Shown piece by piece: positions 7,825 through 15,540 of a stretch of 19,651 nt of DNA (the stretch's first letter is position 1; every line of letters begins with the position of its first letter). Source of the stretch: Proteobacteria bacterium UBA6920 (GTDB lineage Bacteria; Pseudomonadota; Gammaproteobacteria; SG8-11). The notes beneath the pieces are model-generated. The model worked only from the letters and a program-made list of their open reading frames with translations, was not told the origin of the DNA and searched no databases. The stretch spans positions 1 through 19,651 of the forward strand of contig DKAS01000057.1 in the NCBI GenBank assembly GCA_002448875.1, read 5' to 3'. Made by a program: the position numbers and the translations under genes.

Positions 7825-8229
7825 ATGAATATTAAGAATTCTTTATTGTTGTCGATCGTCGAGCTGGGCGCGTTTCCCGATGCGTCGTCACTGTACCGTC
7901 AGTGCGGATATGAGGTGCACACGTCGACATCCATGCGTCTGGCCTTGAAATTTCTCAAGGGCCACTGCCCGCGGGTGATCGCCTGCGAGTTCATCTACCT
8001 GCCTACCTACAGCATGCGGATCAGCAATCTGGAGCCGCTGCTGGCGGCCATGGATCTCTATCGCTGTCCGGCGGGGCTGGTTATTCAGGTGCAGGAAGAG
8101 CAGCGCCCGCGGCTGGCGCGCCTGGACCTCGGACAGCGCCCGCACTATCTGTGGGCAGGGCAGGGCGACGATGCGGGCTTGCGTGCCGCCTTGCAGGGGT
8201 GGCGGCGGGAGGTCGACGCTCAGACCTGA
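7825..8229 (+). CDS. Small protein resembling a degenerate CheY-type receiver
   Basis: This 134-residue cytoplasmic protein has no recognisable signature motif. Its pattern of alternating strands and helices (LLLSIVEL, then PDASSLYRQCG, YEVHTSTSM, RLALKFLKG, PRVIACEF) resembles the first three strand-helix units of a response-regulator receiver. The position of the phosphorylatable Asp would be filled by Glu55 and the acidic pocket is missing. If correct, it is a phosphorylation-independent pseudo-receiver, but this rests on a hand reading of secondary structure. No clear ribosome-binding site precedes ATG 7825, though the codon use is like that of neighbouring genes. Its 3' end overlaps the convergent thioredoxin-HEAT gene by 10 bp. 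Confidence 0.65.
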   Translation: MNIKNSLLLSIVELGAFPDASSLYRQCGYEVHTSTSMRLALKFLKGHCPRVIACEFIYLPTYSMRISNLEPLLAAMDLYRCPAGLVIQVQEEQRPRLARLDLGQRPHYLWAGQGDDAGLRAALQGWRREVDAQT

Positions 8230-8897
8230 CGCCGCTTGCCCAACAGCTTGGCCTGCAGCTCGGCGAGCGCTTCGGCGGCGATTTCCCGCACCTGCGGCAC
8301 CTCGTCACGCAGACATTGTTCGAGGTAGGGGATGGCCTCGGCGCTTTCGGTCAGCGCCAGGAAATGCGCGGCGTCGGACCGCAAACGGGCATCCGTGGCC
8401 TGCAGAATAGCGCCCAGTTCGTGCACGATATTATGTGCCACGCCGCTGCCCTGCAGGCTTTCCAGCAGGGCGGCGATGCCGACGCGCACATGAATATTGG
8501 TTTTGGGATCAGCGGCCAGCTCGGCGATAACCTCGATATGACGCTCGTCATCCTCGATCAGGTTTTCCACCTCGTGCAGTTTGCCGGTCATCAGCAATTC
8601 GTTGAAATATTCGGTCATGCCCTGGGCATTGGCGGCCTTGTCGCACCACTTGCGTAATTCGCCCAGGCTGCGATTGCCTTCCAGGCCAAAGGGGCCGATA
8701 CGCATCCAGGGAACGCTGCGCACCTGCAGCTCGGAGGCGCGCTCCGGGTGCAGCTGGACATTGATGACTTCGAGGATGCCGATGCTGCCGTCTTTGACCA
8801 GAGTGGTGGCGCTGGCCAGCAGGGAATCACAGTGCGGACATTCCGTGGTGATCAACAACAGCGCTCGCGGGGGGAATTTGCCTGCTTCTTCGGACAT
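8220..8897 (-). CDS. Thioredoxin-fold domain fused to HEAT-like repeats
   Basis: The product is 225 residues long. The first 85 residues look like a small thioredoxin/glutaredoxin fold: a strand (ALLLIT), the redox motif CPHC (20-23), a middle strand with ILEVINVQLHP, and a cis-proline segment VRSVPW (Pro63). From about 110 the sequence becomes helical with two or three HEAT-like units: ADPKTNIHVRVGIAALLE, TDARLRSDAAHFLALT and DEVPQVREIAAEALAELQ. No signal peptide is present, so it acts in the cytoplasm, presumably as a disulfide reductase or redox switch aimed at a partner by the repeats (inference). I chose ATG 8897, which has a GAG eight bases upstream. A longer form would need a TTG at 8933. 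It overlaps the convergent gene by 10 bp. Confidence 0.82.
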   Translation of the reverse strand: MSEEAGKFPPRALLLITTECPHCDSLLASATTLVKDGSIGILEVINVQLHPERASELQVRSVPWMRIGPFGLEGNRSLGELRKWCDKAANAQGMTEYFNELLMTGKLHEVENLIEDDERHIEVIAELAADPKTNIHVRVGIAALLESLQGSGVAHNIVHELGAILQATDARLRSDAAHFLALTESAEAIPYLEQCLRDEVPQVREIAAEALAELQAKLLGKRRQV

Positions 8898-9063
8898 AAC
8901 GTACACTCTAGCCAGTTGTGTGGTGGTGGACAAGACAATTTTTCAATTTTACGAACCAGTTCGCATAATTTGACAGACAGTCGATCGTAAAGAAATATAT
9001 CGGTTGCCGGCCGTGTAATCTTAGAATTGCCACAGCCGCCATTCTGAGATGTGTCCTGAGGCC

Positions 9064-9777
9064 ATGAGCAGACTGCAGCCATTGCAACGGCAACTGCGCG
9101 CAATGAGCGACGCGACGACCGCGGCCGTACTGGCGCGTTTTTTCAAGACAGCTCCGGGCGACTACGGGGCCGGCGACCGGTTTCTCGGCGTCAAGGTCCC
9201 GCGCATTCGGCGTTTGCTGCCCGCCGGTCGTGATCTCTCCCTGGCGCAGATCGGTGCCATTCTGCGCTCACCCTACCACGAGGAACGCATGCTGGCCCTG
9301 CTGCTGCTGGTTCAAGCCTACGAGCACGGCGATGCAACGGCGCAGGGCGAAATCTACCGCTGGTATCTTGTGCATGCGCCTGCCATCAACAATTGGGATC
9401 TGGTGGACTGCAGCGCCCCGAAAATCGTCGGCCATTATCTGCTGCGCCGGCGTCGCAGCCCCTTGTTCGTACTGGCTCGATCGGACAATTTATGGGAGCG
9501 GCGTATCGCTGTGGTGGCCACCCTGACCTTGATCCGCGCCGGTGATTTTGCCGCTACCCTGCGTTTGGGCAGACAATTGCTCGATGACGAACACGATCTG
9601 ATTCACAAGGCGGTGGGCTGGATGTTGCGCGAAGTCGGCAAACGCGACCGGTGCCGGCTGGAAACCTTTCTGGCGTTATACGCCCACCGCATGCCGCGTA
9701 TCATGTTGCGCTACGCTCTGGAAAAACTCCCTGCTTCCCGCCGAGCGGTCTATCTGCGCGCTGATCGCCAGGCCTGA
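9064..9777 (+). CDS. AlkD-like DNA alkylation repair glycosylase
   Basis: This 237-residue HEAT-like-repeat protein belongs to the AlkD family, which removes alkylated purines such as 3- and 7-methyl adducts from DNA without flipping the base. The family's signature FLGVKVPRIR is at 40-49. The residues that form the AlkD lesion-recognition cleft are all present at the right spacing: Trp111 and Asp115 in NNWDLVD, Arg147 in NLWERRIAV, and Trp186 in KAVGWMLREVG. No membrane or export signal is seen. ATG 9064 gives the usual family N-terminus. An in-frame ATG at 9049 would add five residues, and neither start has a well-spaced Shine-Dalgarno. A hairpin follows directly. Confidence 0.92.
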   Translation: MSRLQPLQRQLRAMSDATTAAVLARFFKTAPGDYGAGDRFLGVKVPRIRRLLPAGRDLSLAQIGAILRSPYHEERMLALLLLVQAYEHGDATAQGEIYRWYLVHAPAINNWDLVDCSAPKIVGHYLLRRRRSPLFVLARSDNLWERRIAVVATLTLIRAGDFAATLRLGRQLLDDEHDLIHKAVGWMLREVGKRDRCRLETFLALYAHRMPRIMLRYALEKLPASRRAVYLRADRQA

Positions 9778-9797
9778 GTCGCCCCGTAGACTCAGGC
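9772..9797 (+). terminator. Hairpin over the AlkD-like stop codon
   Basis: A perfect 9-bp stem GCCTGAGTC/GACTCAGGC with an 8-base loop includes the TGA of the AlkD-like gene. No T-tract follows, so it may terminate weakly or stabilise the 3' end. The rest of the gap to 9882 shows no other clear element. Confidence 0.45.
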
Positions 9798-9881
9798 GGG
9801 TAACTTCGCGATATCTGGCATGGTTAATGCTCAATGAGTTGGCCAGTCTCCGATAGATATTGAAATTCAAGGTAAATTGTC

Positions 9882-10172
9882 ATGCGTGAACTCAAGCAAT
9901 GCAAAGACCTCTACGGCCCCCTGTCAGAAAGCAATATGCGCTTGTTGCGCAATATGCTGCGTAAGCCCAATGCAGCCACCTGGCAACTGGCCAAACGCAT
10001 CGTGATTACCGCGGCTCCTATCATCACTTTGGATATGGCCGTCAAAATGGTGGCGCCTTCCTGGGTCAAGGCATTACCGGATCCCTTCACCGTGCGACGG
10101 GCGATTCTTTATGCCCTGCGCGCGCAAAAGGAGTTTCGTGTACGGGAAGCGGGCTGGCGGCATGACGGCTGA
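9882..10172 (+). CDS. Small hypothetical protein
   Basis: I do not recognise this 96-residue product. It starts with a polar, basic helix-prone region (1-37), has one moderately hydrophobic stretch (about 40-60, IVITAAPIITLDMAVKMVAP) that might touch a membrane, and ends basic. An AAGG lies about ten bases before ATG 9882, slightly far for a Shine-Dalgarno. It stands alone between the AlkD-like gene and the convergent PhnD-like gene (21 bp gap). Its length, ATG start and absence of any longer gene opposite make it plausible as a real gene. No function can be suggested. Confidence 0.6.
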   Translation: MRELKQCKDLYGPLSESNMRLLRNMLRKPNAATWQLAKRIVITAAPIITLDMAVKMVAPSWVKALPDPFTVRRAILYALRAQKEFRVREAGWRHDG

Positions 10173-10193
10173 GGAGTTGCCGGCCGCAGTGAG

Positions 10194-11060
10194 TCAGCGA
10201 ATCTTTCCCTGGTAAATGTCCTTCAGACGCATTGCATCGATTCCGGCATAGTCTTTGTCGCTGGCCGCTCTGATCTCGTTGATGGGAATGGCCTGCAACC
10301 ATTGCCTGCCCGATTCGTTTTTCCCCAATTGCAGCAGGGCGTCAAGGATGCGTTTCTTGGCCGCTTCCGGCAAGGCACGGCGCACCGCGATAGCGTGGCT
10401 GGGCAGGTCGGCGGTGGTGTAGATTACCCGGAGTTTATCCTTTATTTCAGCGCCTTCCTTGCCTAAGGTGCTGACCGCTCCACCACCGGCGTCCACCAGT
10501 CCCATGGCCACATAGCGGTAGACGGAGCTGTGATTCTGCATATATTTCTCGACGACGTGCGCGGAGAACTTGTTGCTCAGATCGGCCCGCAATACCATGC
10601 TGGCGGCGAAGGCGTAAGGGGAAGGAAAGGCCACGGTACGTCCGTCGAGTTCCTGCGGATTGCGCAGGGCGCTGTCGCTGCGCACAACGAGAATCCCACG
10701 CAAGGAGCTGCCGGCATCGGTGACCAGTGGCTGGTACAAACCGCGTTGGCTCAAAGTGCGCATTTGATAGGGATTAAGGTAGACAATATCGAATCCGGCC
10801 CGCAGGCAGCGTTCCTCAAAAGCATCAAACGATGCTTCCTGGGCCAGTTCGATGCTCGCCCCGGTTTTTTCCGCCAACGAAGTGATAATGGGTTGCCAGA
10901 TCTTGACCTGTACGAACTTGGTGTACTGCGGAACCACGCCGAGAATATAGGACGGTGGTGCTGCCGCCTGCGCAATATGGCCGATCGCCAGGCCGGCGAT
11001 GGCGACGCAGGCCATCAGTCGCGACAGCAAACTGTAAAATGAGAGTTCTATTCTCTGCAT
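10194..11060 (-). CDS. PhnD-type periplasmic phosphate/phosphonate-like binding protein
   Basis: This 288-residue exported solute-binding protein is of the PhnD/transferrin-like superfamily. The signal peptide spans about 1-33, ending IAQAAA. The mature part begins ILGVVPQYT and shows the family landmarks: the LxEKTGxxIEL opening, the FDIVYLNPYQM segment, RGILVVRSDS, the hinge-side GRTVAFPSPYAFAASMVLR, and VDAGGGAVSTL. The ligand could be a phosphonate, phosphite or another oxyanion. No permease or ATPase gene is adjacent. Instead it is divergent from a hybrid sensor kinase, so it may present ligand to that kinase (inference). I chose ATG 11060. A TTG nine bases upstream in frame is less likely. 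No good Shine-Dalgarno is visible. Confidence 0.88.
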   Translation of the reverse strand: MQRIELSFYSLLSRLMACVAIAGLAIGHIAQAAAPPSYILGVVPQYTKFVQVKIWQPIITSLAEKTGASIELAQEASFDAFEERCLRAGFDIVYLNPYQMRTLSQRGLYQPLVTDAGSSLRGILVVRSDSALRNPQELDGRTVAFPSPYAFAASMVLRADLSNKFSAHVVEKYMQNHSSVYRYVAMGLVDAGGGAVSTLGKEGAEIKDKLRVIYTTADLPSHAIAVRRALPEAAKKRILDALLQLGKNESGRQWLQAIPINEIRAASDKDYAGIDAMRLKDIYQGKIR

Positions 11061-11322
11061 TGTAAGCAATTGTTAAATCTATCCTGATTCTGCGGGACCA
11101 AGTTCGTTCGGTGACGATGTGATTACTATCGGTGTAAAACCTGGTAGATTCGTCAACAATTGTCAGAGGGCTAAGGGCCAGCGAGGTTGGCGGGCAAGAC
11201 AAGATCTGCCGTATGGCACGTTGGCTGGCAGGCGAGCCGCGCCAGCCCGGGCAACGGGCGGTTACCGGATACTGGACGGTTGGGTAGGCTGCGTTTGTGG
11301 CGCGATAGCCAGGATTTTTGCA
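11061..11322. promoter_or_regulatory. Divergent regulatory region between the PhnD-like and hybrid-kinase genes
   Basis: These 262 bases hold the promoters of both genes. Two related 11-base sites lie in opposite orientation near its left half: GCAATTGTTAA (11066-11076) and TCAACAATTGT (11153-11163), which share AACAATTG. They could bind the kinase's unknown output regulator. The kinase frame stays open back to a GTG at 11119, but that stretch has no family-like sequence. Confidence 0.35.
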
Positions 11323-13644
11323 ATGCGGGAGGCGGATATTCTACAGAAGCTGACAGAACACACCGCAGACGGTGGCCAACCGCCGCGTTTTTTCCAGAAA
11401 ATGGGCAATCAGGTGGTGGTAATTTTCGGCCTGGGCCTGGCGCTGATGGTGGCCACCCTGGTGGGATTCAACTATGTGGAAAGGTATCAAAGTCTTACCT
11501 CTCATCTGGAAGCGGAGGGCAGAATCGCCACCGTTTCCATCAGCGATAGTTGTGCGCACTATATTCCCCTGGGCGATCTGGCCGCCATCGAACAGATGCT
11601 GGTCTACTTCGGCGCGGATCCGGATGTGCAGCAGATTCGTATTACCGATGAAAAAGGCGCCCTGCTGAACAAGATCGTGCGCGGCGATGGCGGCAAAATC
11701 AAGGTCCAGTACGAACAGGCCAGCGTGCCCTTGCCGCCTGTCGCGGGTTTTACCCGCGTAGCGCACGACGATTACATTGCCTTCTGGATGCCGGTCAATG
11801 GCGACCGGCTGGTGGGCTGGGTAAACGTGGACTATTCCATGGCCCGCCTCAGTGAAGCGCGTCTGGCGTCGCTCAAGGAAGCGATCATATCCGGTGTATT
11901 CGCCTTTCTGGCTGGTGTTCTGCTGCTGCACTTCTTCATCAAGCCGCGTTTGGCCGTGATCAATCGGGCAGCGCGCAATGTGCAGCATATGGGCAAGAGT
12001 CCCCATGACATCCTGCCCGTCGATCATCTATCGGTGGAAACGCAACTGTTGACCGCGGCGCTGAATCGCGCCTCCGCGGAGCTTTTCCGCCAGACTGAAC
12101 AGATTCGGCAGGACCGGGAACGCATCCGGCTGTTGCTCGATTCGGTGCCGGTGGCTATTTTCGGCACGGATCTGCGCGGCGACTGCATATTTCACAATCC
12201 GCTGTGCGCCAGTCTCTGCGGCTATCCGCCGACCGCGGACCTGCTGGGCATGCCGCTGACTGAACTGATAGCGGATGACACGATTGCACCCGCAGTCGTG
12301 CCCGCGACCGTCCACCGCGAATCACTGCTCAGGAAGCAGGATGGCACCCAATCGCCCTGTGAGCTGTGGATGCACCCGATGCTGCGCGGCGATGCCCATG
12401 TTGGTTATCTCATCTCGTTCGTGGATATCAGTGAACGCAGAAATGCCGAGCTACAGAAAAACAACCTGGAAAATCAGCTGCAGAAATCCCAGCGCATGCA
12501 GGCCATCGGCCAGCTGACCGGCGGTATCGCCCATGATTTCAACAATATACTGACGGCGGTGCTGGGTTATACCCGGCTGGCGATTCAACGCACCACCGAC
12601 CTGGCGGACGACAATCTGCAGGTCTATCTGGGGGAAGTGCTGCTGGGCGCCGAGCGCGCGGGCAAGCTGGTCAAGCAGATGCTGGCCTTCGGCCGCGCCG
12701 ACAGCGGCACGCCGTGCCCGACGCGGCCCGTGGATGCGGTCAATGAAACCATGGGCATGATCCGGCCGATCCTGCCGGCGACGGTGGCGATGAGCGCCAG
12801 GTGCGATGACGCGCGGTTCGCCATCAACGTGGATCCGGTCCACTTGCAGCAAGTTCTGATGAATTTTCTGCTCAATGCCAATGACGCGATGCACGGCAAG
12901 GGAAAAATCGAAATTGCGGTAACTAGGCGCGACTTCGCGCAGTGCCAGTGCGTGGCCTGTCATCAGACCTTCACGGGCCGGTATGTCAGCATTCAGGTGA
13001 AGGACACCGGAACCGGTATCGATCCACAGATTATCGACCGCATATTCGAACCTTTCTTTTCTACCAAAGAAGTCGGTAAGGGCACGGGCATGGGCCTGTC
13101 CATGGTGCACGGCCTGGTGCACAAGAACAACGGTCACCTGCTGCTGCACTCGGTCCGTGACCAGGGCAGCACGTTCGAAGTGCTGTTCCCACTGCAGGAA
13201 TATATCATCGACGAGAAAACCACGGACGCCATAGACGCGTCGTTGCTCCTGCCCGATACGACCGGCGACAAAGGCAAGGCGGCCCGCATCCTGGTGGTGG
13301 ACGATGAGGTGTCGGTGGCGAGATTCATGAGTGACCTGCTGCAGACCGTCGGCTACGAGATCAGTATGGAAACCAGCAGCGTCGCGGCCTATGAGAAATT
13401 CATGCTGGAACCGGCCAGTTTCGATCTGGTGGTTACCGATCAAACCATGCCGAACATCACCGGCTACGAACTGGCGGACCGGTTTCTCAAACAGCGGCCG
13501 GAACTGCCCATCATCCTCTGTACCGGATACAGCGAACTGGTGTCGCGGGAGAAGGCGCTGCAACTGGGCATCAGGTACTATTTCGAAAAACCCGTCGATG
13601 TACGCCAGTTCTGCGCCACGGTCGAAAGTCTGCTGGCATCCTGA
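11323..13644 (+). CDS. Hybrid sensor histidine kinase (TM sensor-PAS-HisKA-HATPase-REC)
   Basis: The product is 773 residues. A short cytoplasmic leader and TM1 (29-50) precede a periplasmic domain (about 52-183), TM2 (187-206) and a HAMP-like linker. A PAS domain (about 263-370) follows, then the HisKA box with His404 (GGIAHDFNNIL), the ATPase N-box NANDAM (518-523), DTGTGID (561-567), KGTGMGLSMV (586-595), and a C-terminal receiver (655-773) with Asp706 and Lys756. Inside the ATPase domain residues 541-547 read CQCVACH, a cysteine cluster that may bind metal. Such C-terminal-receiver kinases pass the phosphoryl group onward, but no partner regulator is adjacent. ATG 11323 has AGGA eight bases upstream and gives a normal N-terminus. 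The divergent PhnD-like protein is a likely sensing partner. Confidence 0.93.
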   Translation: MREADILQKLTEHTADGGQPPRFFQKMGNQVVVIFGLGLALMVATLVGFNYVERYQSLTSHLEAEGRIATVSISDSCAHYIPLGDLAAIEQMLVYFGADPDVQQIRITDEKGALLNKIVRGDGGKIKVQYEQASVPLPPVAGFTRVAHDDYIAFWMPVNGDRLVGWVNVDYSMARLSEARLASLKEAIISGVFAFLAGVLLLHFFIKPRLAVINRAARNVQHMGKSPHDILPVDHLSVETQLLTAALNRASAELFRQTEQIRQDRERIRLLLDSVPVAIFGTDLRGDCIFHNPLCASLCGYPPTADLLGMPLTELIADDTIAPAVVPATVHRESLLRKQDGTQSPCELWMHPMLRGDAHVGYLISFVDISERRNAELQKNNLENQLQKSQRMQAIGQLTGGIAHDFNNILTAVLGYTRLAIQRTTDLADDNLQVYLGEVLLGAERAGKLVKQMLAFGRADSGTPCPTRPVDAVNETMGMIRPILPATVAMSARCDDARFAINVDPVHLQQVLMNFLLNANDAMHGKGKIEIAVTRRDFAQCQCVACHQTFTGRYVSIQVKDTGTGIDPQIIDRIFEPFFSTKEVGKGTGMGLSMVHGLVHKNNGHLLLHSVRDQGSTFEVLFPLQEYIIDEKTTDAIDASLLLPDTTGDKGKAARILVVDDEVSVARFMSDLLQTVGYEISMETSSVAAYEKFMLEPASFDLVVTDQTMPNITGYELADRFLKQRPELPIILCTGYSELVSREKALQLGIRYYFEKPVDVRQFCATVESLLAS

Positions 13645-13660
13645 GGCGCGGCCTGTGGAT

Positions 13661-13681
13661 GCCCGGGTTCCTTACCCGGGC
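13661..13681. terminator. Hairpin between convergent genes
   Basis: A perfect 8-bp stem GCCCGGGT/ACCCGGGC with a 5-base loop starts 17 bases after the hybrid-kinase stop and contains the stop codon of the convergent small membrane-protein gene. It is well placed as a shared terminator, although T-tracts are lacking on both sides. Confidence 0.5.
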
Positions 13682-13905
13682 GGCGGGCGTTGCACTATGC
13701 GGAAATACAGTTTGGCCAGCAGCAGAGTCAGCGGCGTCGCATGCAGAATCAGGTCGAAAATGTCCAGCGGCCGGGTCAGGCTGCCGGCGGCCAGCATCTG
13801 CAGTTTTTCCCACAAATGCGGCTGCGGCGCGATTGGCGCCACGGCCATCCACAGCGCCAGCAATGTCAGCAGGCCAAGAGGAATCCTGTCCAGTAAGCGT
13901 TTCAT
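13672..13905 (-). CDS. Small two-helix membrane protein, unknown function
   Basis: This 77-residue protein has two hydrophobic segments (about 8-27 and 50-70) separated by a loop with PQPHLWEKLQML. It should be an inner-membrane hairpin. The start is well supported by GGAG eight bases before ATG 13905 and by a promoter-like pair of hexamers upstream. It is monocistronic on the minus strand, downstream of the MBL nuclease gene but with its own promoter. I cannot name a function. Confidence 0.7.
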   Translation of the reverse strand: MKRLLDRIPLGLLTLLALWMAVAPIAPQPHLWEKLQMLAAGSLTRPLDIFDLILHATPLTLLLAKLYFRIVQRPPPG

Positions 13906-13961
13906 GACTTTATCTCCGGTCCTGCAGTTCTGTGGTTGATCAGCAGCATTGACTCGTAAGC

Positions 13962-13990
13962 AGTATACTTTACCAATGCGGGCAGTGTAA
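13962..13990 (-). promoter_or_regulatory. Candidate sigma-70 promoter of the small membrane-protein gene
   Basis: On the minus strand TTACAC (13990-13985) and TATACT (13967-13962) are separated by 17 bases, 56 bases before the start codon. The -10 is near consensus and the -35 is moderate. Confidence 0.4.
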
Positions 13991-14004
13991 TCGGAGTGAC
14001 AGAT

Positions 14005-14032
14005 GCGCCGACCCGGTCACCTAATTCGGCGC
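14005..14032 (-). terminator. Hairpin after the MBL/beta-CASP gene
   Basis: A 7-bp GC-rich stem GCGCCGA/TCGGCGC with a 14-base loop starts ten bases past the nuclease stop on the minus strand. The long loop and missing T-tract make this a weak terminator call. Confidence 0.35.
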
Positions 14033-14042
14033 GGGGGCTGTA

Positions 14043-15449
14043 TTAGATAAAGGTGCGACGCAGGATATCCAGCGTGCGGTCTGGCTCCGCCTGCACGATA
14101 TCGAGGGACAAAGCGCGGCGCAGCTCGCCTTGCAGCGTATCCATCGCCACCGGCTCGCCGTGCACCAGCACGGTCAGTGGATTGCCTTTAAATTCACTCA
14201 GCCAGTTTTTCAGTCCCAGCTGGTCCGCATGGGCGGAGAACCCGCCGATGGTGTGAATGGTGGCGTTCACCTGCATGGTTTCGCCCCACAGGCGCACATG
14301 GCGCGCGCCGTCCACCAGGCGCCGACCCAGCGTGCCCTGGGCCTGGAAGCCGACGATCAGGACATGGCAGTCGCGGCGCCAGATATTGTGTTTGAGATGG
14401 TGCTTGATGCGCCCGCCGTCGCACATGCCGCTGCCGGCGATAATGATGGCGCCGCTGGCAAAACGGTTCAGCGCCATCGACTGTTCGGCGCTGGCGGCAT
14501 AGTGCAGATTGGGCAGGCCGAACAGGCCGTTGCCGTTGTCGGGCAGGGCGCGGGTCTCGCGGTCGTAGAGATGGGCATACTTGCGGTAAATCTCCGTCGC
14601 CTGGATCGCCAGCGGACTGTCGACGAATATCCGCCACTTGTTCATCTGCCACTGGTCAAAGTGCCGGGCGAATGCGTACATCACTTCCTGGGCGCGGCCG
14701 ATGGCAAAGGAAGGGATGAGAACATTGCCCTTGTGGATGTCGCTGTCAAGGAAGATGTCACGCAGTTCATCCCAGGTCTGGTCCCAGGAACGATGCAGAC
14801 GGTCGCCATAGGTGCTCTCCATCAGCACCACGTCAGCCTGCTGCAGCTTGCTGGGATCGCGCAGGATGGGAGCACCGCTGTGACCAAGGTCGCCGGAGAA
14901 CACCAGGCAGCGACTATCGGCGCCGTCGTCCAGCCGCAATTCGACGATGCAGGAGCCGAGGATGTGTCCGGCGTCGTGAAACCGCGCGGTGACGCCGGGT
15001 ACCACGGGAATGTTCTGCTGGTAGGGATGGGAGCGGAACTGGGTCATCGCCCGTTGCGCGTCCTGTCGATCGTACAACGGGGATAGCAGCGGCAGGTTCT
15101 TGCGCTGGCGCTTCTTGTTTTCCCAGATGGCTTCTTTTTCGTTGATATATCCCGCGTCCTGGAACAGAATATCGCACAGGTCGCGGGTCGCGTGGTGAGC
15201 GTGGATCGGACCGGTATAGCCGCGTTTGATCAGCAGCGGGATGCGGCCGCTGTGGTCCAGGTGCGCGTGCGACAGCACGACGGCGTCGATGGCGGAGACG
15301 GCGAAGGGAAAGTCGGCGAAATTTTCCTGCTCCTCCTGCGGATTGCCCTGGCGCAGGCCGCATTCCACCAGCACCTTATATTTATTGATGCTCAATAAGT
15401 ACATGGAGCCGGTGACGGTGCGCGCGGCGCCTAGAAACTGCAGCAACAT
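14043..15449 (-). CDS. Metallo-beta-lactamase/beta-CASP RNA-processing exonuclease-like protein
   Basis: This 468-residue cytoplasmic protein is of the CPSF73/RNase J-related beta-CASP group. The zinc ligands are visible as HAHLDH (61-66), GHILGS (His162), SGDLGH (Asp187) and, at the C-terminal end, SAHADQ (His407) and VHGE (His430). The beta-CASP cap carries ESTYGDR (211-217), IPSFAIGRAQE (245-255), VDSPLA, and SGMCDGGRIKHHL (340-352). The protein therefore has a full set of catalytic residues and should hydrolyse phosphodiester bonds in RNA, but the substrate is unknown for this bacterial subgroup. ATG 15449 has GGG six bases upstream and starts directly with the LLQFLGAARTVTGS strand typical of the family. 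It is divergent from the inositol-phosphatase-like gene across 91 bp. Confidence 0.93.
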   Translation of the reverse strand: MLLQFLGAARTVTGSMYLLSINKYKVLVECGLRQGNPQEEQENFADFPFAVSAIDAVVLSHAHLDHSGRIPLLIKRGYTGPIHAHHATRDLCDILFQDAGYINEKEAIWENKKRQRKNLPLLSPLYDRQDAQRAMTQFRSHPYQQNIPVVPGVTARFHDAGHILGSCIVELRLDDGADSRCLVFSGDLGHSGAPILRDPSKLQQADVVLMESTYGDRLHRSWDQTWDELRDIFLDSDIHKGNVLIPSFAIGRAQEVMYAFARHFDQWQMNKWRIFVDSPLAIQATEIYRKYAHLYDRETRALPDNGNGLFGLPNLHYAASAEQSMALNRFASGAIIIAGSGMCDGGRIKHHLKHNIWRRDCHVLIVGFQAQGTLGRRLVDGARHVRLWGETMQVNATIHTIGGFSAHADQLGLKNWLSEFKGNPLTVLVHGEPVAMDTLQGELRRALSLDIVQAEPDRTLDILRRTFI

Positions 15450-15540
15450 GCCATGCCCTCATTCCGCCTTGTCCTATCTTATTACAGATTCGTGTTAGTG
15501 TTAAACTTGAATCCATCAATCCGACAAATTTGCAGGGCCT

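Noticed and set aside
7832..7845. TTAAGAATTCTTTA resembling the operator core.
   Set aside because: It lies inside the first codons of the small gene and lacks a second half-site 11 bp away.
9020..9031. CTTAGAATTGCC between the thioredoxin-HEAT and AlkD-like genes, resembling part of the shared operator.
   Set aside because: Only one half-site and the spacer match; the second half-site position reads CACAG, so it does not meet the two-site rule.
11119..11322. N-terminal extension of the hybrid kinase from a GTG.
   Set aside because: The extra 68 residues are Arg/Gly-rich with no family resemblance, and ATG 11323 has its own well-spaced AGGA.
12949..12963. CVACH in the hybrid kinase as a cytochrome c heme-binding motif.
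   Set aside because: The segment is in the cytoplasmic ATPase domain, where c-type heme attachment does not occur; a metal or redox role is more plausible.
12451..13563. Open frame of 370 codons on the minus strand.
   Set aside because: Antisense to the kinase core of the hybrid kinase; His/Arg-rich translation typical of a GC-rich shadow.
14130..15086. Long open frame of 318 codons on the plus strand.
   Set aside because: It is antisense to the MBL/beta-CASP gene, which has all catalytic motifs; the frame's product has no recognisable domain and reflects GC-rich codon bias.
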